DNA from: Massilia sp. Root351
Lineage (GTDB): Bacteria; Pseudomonadota; Gammaproteobacteria; Burkholderiales; Burkholderiaceae_D
Assembly (NCBI RefSeq): GCF_001425045.1
Contig: NZ_LMDJ01000023.1
Coordinates: 385,420 to 449,419, forward strand
Direction: 5' to 3'
DNA length: 64,000 nucleotides
The notes under the pieces were generated by a model that ran no database searches, had not been told where the DNA came from, and saw only the letters and a list, made by a program, of their open reading frames with translations. Numbering within the stretch: the first letter of the stretch is position 1; each line of letters opens with the position of its first letter. The translations under genes and the position numbers were made by a program. Shown here piece after piece: positions 63,215 to 64,000 of the stretch.

Positions 63215-63765
63215 GCGCCGCGCCGGATATCGTCGCGGCCCCTGTACCCGCCCCCGGTCGCTTGCCTGAGCTGGATGCCGCGGTTGCGGCACTTTGGCCG
63301 CACGGCGACAGCCTCAATGCGCCGCAAGTGCACATGCTGGCCGATGGCGCGCGCGACGTGGCCATCGCGCCGATGATACGGTTCGGGAAGCTCGACTATG
63401 ACTGCCTGTTCGCGGAACCGCTGACGCCGCGCCTGCGCGCGGCCGCACCCTACCTGGTCCATCTGGCGGCGGCCTCCGCGCAGTCGCGCGAGATGCTGCG
63501 CCGCTGCGGCGACGGACATTGGGGCATCCTGGTTTCCGCTCCCTCGCACGTCACCACCCGCCAGTTGCGGCTGCATTTCAAGAAACTCCTCTGGGTGCAC
63601 GACGAGCGGGGCCGCAAGCTGAACTTCCGCTTCTACGATCCGCGCGTGCTGAGTGTGTATCTGCCCACCTGCACCCAGGAGGAACGGGACATCTTCTTCG
63701 GCCCCGCCGAGTCACTGTTCTGCATGCAGGGCGCAAGCTTGCAGCGCTACGATCGCCGCACTTGA
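63211..63765 (+). CDS. DUF4123 protein (type VI effector chaperone family)
   Basis: A 184-residue protein of the DUF4123 (TEC/TAP-1, VasW) family, chaperones that load effectors onto VgrG spikes. Family features: AAPYLVHLAAAS, GDGHWGILVSAPSHVTTRQL, HFKKLLWVHDERGRKLNFRF and YDPRVLSVYL, then IFFGPAESLFCM. In other genomes it lies between a vgrG and an effector gene. Here neither is in the window: the gene downstream is a KfrA-like regulator. The vgrG may be elsewhere, or this may be a remnant. Confidence 0.82.
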   Translation: MSAAPDIVAAPVPAPGRLPELDAAVAALWPHGDSLNAPQVHMLADGARDVAIAPMIRFGKLDYDCLFAEPLTPRLRAAAPYLVHLAAASAQSREMLRRCGDGHWGILVSAPSHVTTRQLRLHFKKLLWVHDERGRKLNFRFYDPRVLSVYLPTCTQEERDIFFGPAESLFCMQGASLQRYDRRT

Positions 63766-63781
63766 TTCCTGGCCAAGTATG

Positions 63782-63824
63782 CTGTAATGTATTACGTAAT
63801 TACATATTACGTAATACATTACAG
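63782..63824. promoter_or_regulatory. AT-rich 19-bp perfect inverted repeat upstream of the KfrA-like gene
   Basis: The arm CTGTAATGTATTACGTAAT and its exact complement are separated by TACAT. Each arm contains the self-complementary ATTACGTAAT. The Shine-Dalgarno AGGAG begins at its right edge, 10 bp before the ATG, so a bound protein would block expression. It is a probable autoregulatory operator. Confidence 0.75.
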
Positions 63825-63834
63825 GAGAATCTGG

Positions 63835-64000
63835 ATGGCCAGGACCGGACTCGATAAAGCCGATGTGCAGCGCGCGCGCGACAGCCTGGTGGCGCAGTCG
63901 CTATACCCTTCGGTCGATGCCGTTCGCATCGCACTGGGCAATACCGGCTCGAAGTCCACGATACACAAGTATTTGAAGGAACTGGAACAGGAGCAGGGCG
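63835..64000 (+). CDS. KfrA-like DNA-binding protein, N-terminal part (3' end outside window)
   Basis: The frame is open to the right edge; 55 residues are visible. They match the KfrA N-terminal DNA-binding domain (DKADVQRARDSLVAQSLYPS, then SKSTIHKYLKELEQ). Full proteins of this type continue into a long coiled coil. KfrA is a plasmid regulator that represses its own promoter and helps partition; chromosomal copies also exist. AGGAG precedes the ATG by 7-8 bp, overlapping the edge of the 19-bp palindrome. Whether this marks an integrated element cannot be judged from here. Confidence 0.75.
   Translation, partial: MARTGLDKADVQRARDSLVAQSLYPSVDAVRIALGNTGSKSTIHKYLKELEQEQG

Overview
The window is GC-rich, densely coded DNA. 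Most likely it comes from a betaproteobacterium of the Oxalobacteraceae (Massilia/Duganella-like). This rests on gene content and style (FNR-type regulators, many GGDEF/EAL proteins, secreted pectin enzymes with Ala-rich signal peptides, an MCP ending in DWEEF); no rRNA or marker gene is present to prove it. I saw no tRNA, rRNA, insertion sequence or CRISPR array.

Region 1 (1-39.4 kb) is a rhamnogalacturonan/rhamnose island. A divergent rha locus sits at 4.0-14.7 kb. On the minus strand, rhaR-rhaS-rhaT-rhaP-rhaQ-rhaK encode a DeoR regulator, an ABC importer and a kinase, nearly all joined by 4-bp start/stop overlaps. On the plus strand, rhaD (aldolase-dehydrogenase fusion) and rhaI (isomerase) run straight on into a GH106 rhamnosidase, a GH28, a GH105 and a rhamnose mutarotase with no gap for a terminator. 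Around it lie a two-propeller GH43 protein, an esterase, a DUF1080 protein, a PL22-like lyase and a tandem CE12 esterase operon. A five-gene minus-strand operon follows: PL11 lyase fused to a second domain, PL26 exo-lyase, SGNH-GH43 fusion, GDSL esterase and TonB-dependent receptor. A GH29 fucosidase ends the island. Together these genes would deacetylate, cleave and debranch pectic rhamnogalacturonan, import rhamnose and convert it to dihydroxyacetone phosphate and lactaldehyde-derived products.

Region 2 (39.4-55.6 kb) is a redox and cyclic-di-GMP signalling island. It has two FNR-type regulators, each with four cysteines placed as in E. coli FNR, and a Crp-like regulator. It also has a PPOX-family flavoprotein, a tandem-Usp protein, a DksA-like zinc finger protein, three histidine kinases, three response regulators, a PAS-GGDEF-EAL protein and a globin-PAS-PAS-GGDEF-EAL protein. 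I found five FNR boxes. Four of them stand 29.5-30.5 bp from a -10-like hexamer, which is class II FNR promoter geometry.

Region 3 (55.6-64 kb) is mixed. It holds an OBAP-family protein, a TRAP transporter lacking a nearby binding protein and a cyclic-nucleotide-domain flavoprotein. It also holds an SDR/MerR/flavodoxin group, a small type VI secretion accessory pair (DUF4123) and the start of a KfrA-like DNA-binding protein behind a striking AT-rich palindrome.
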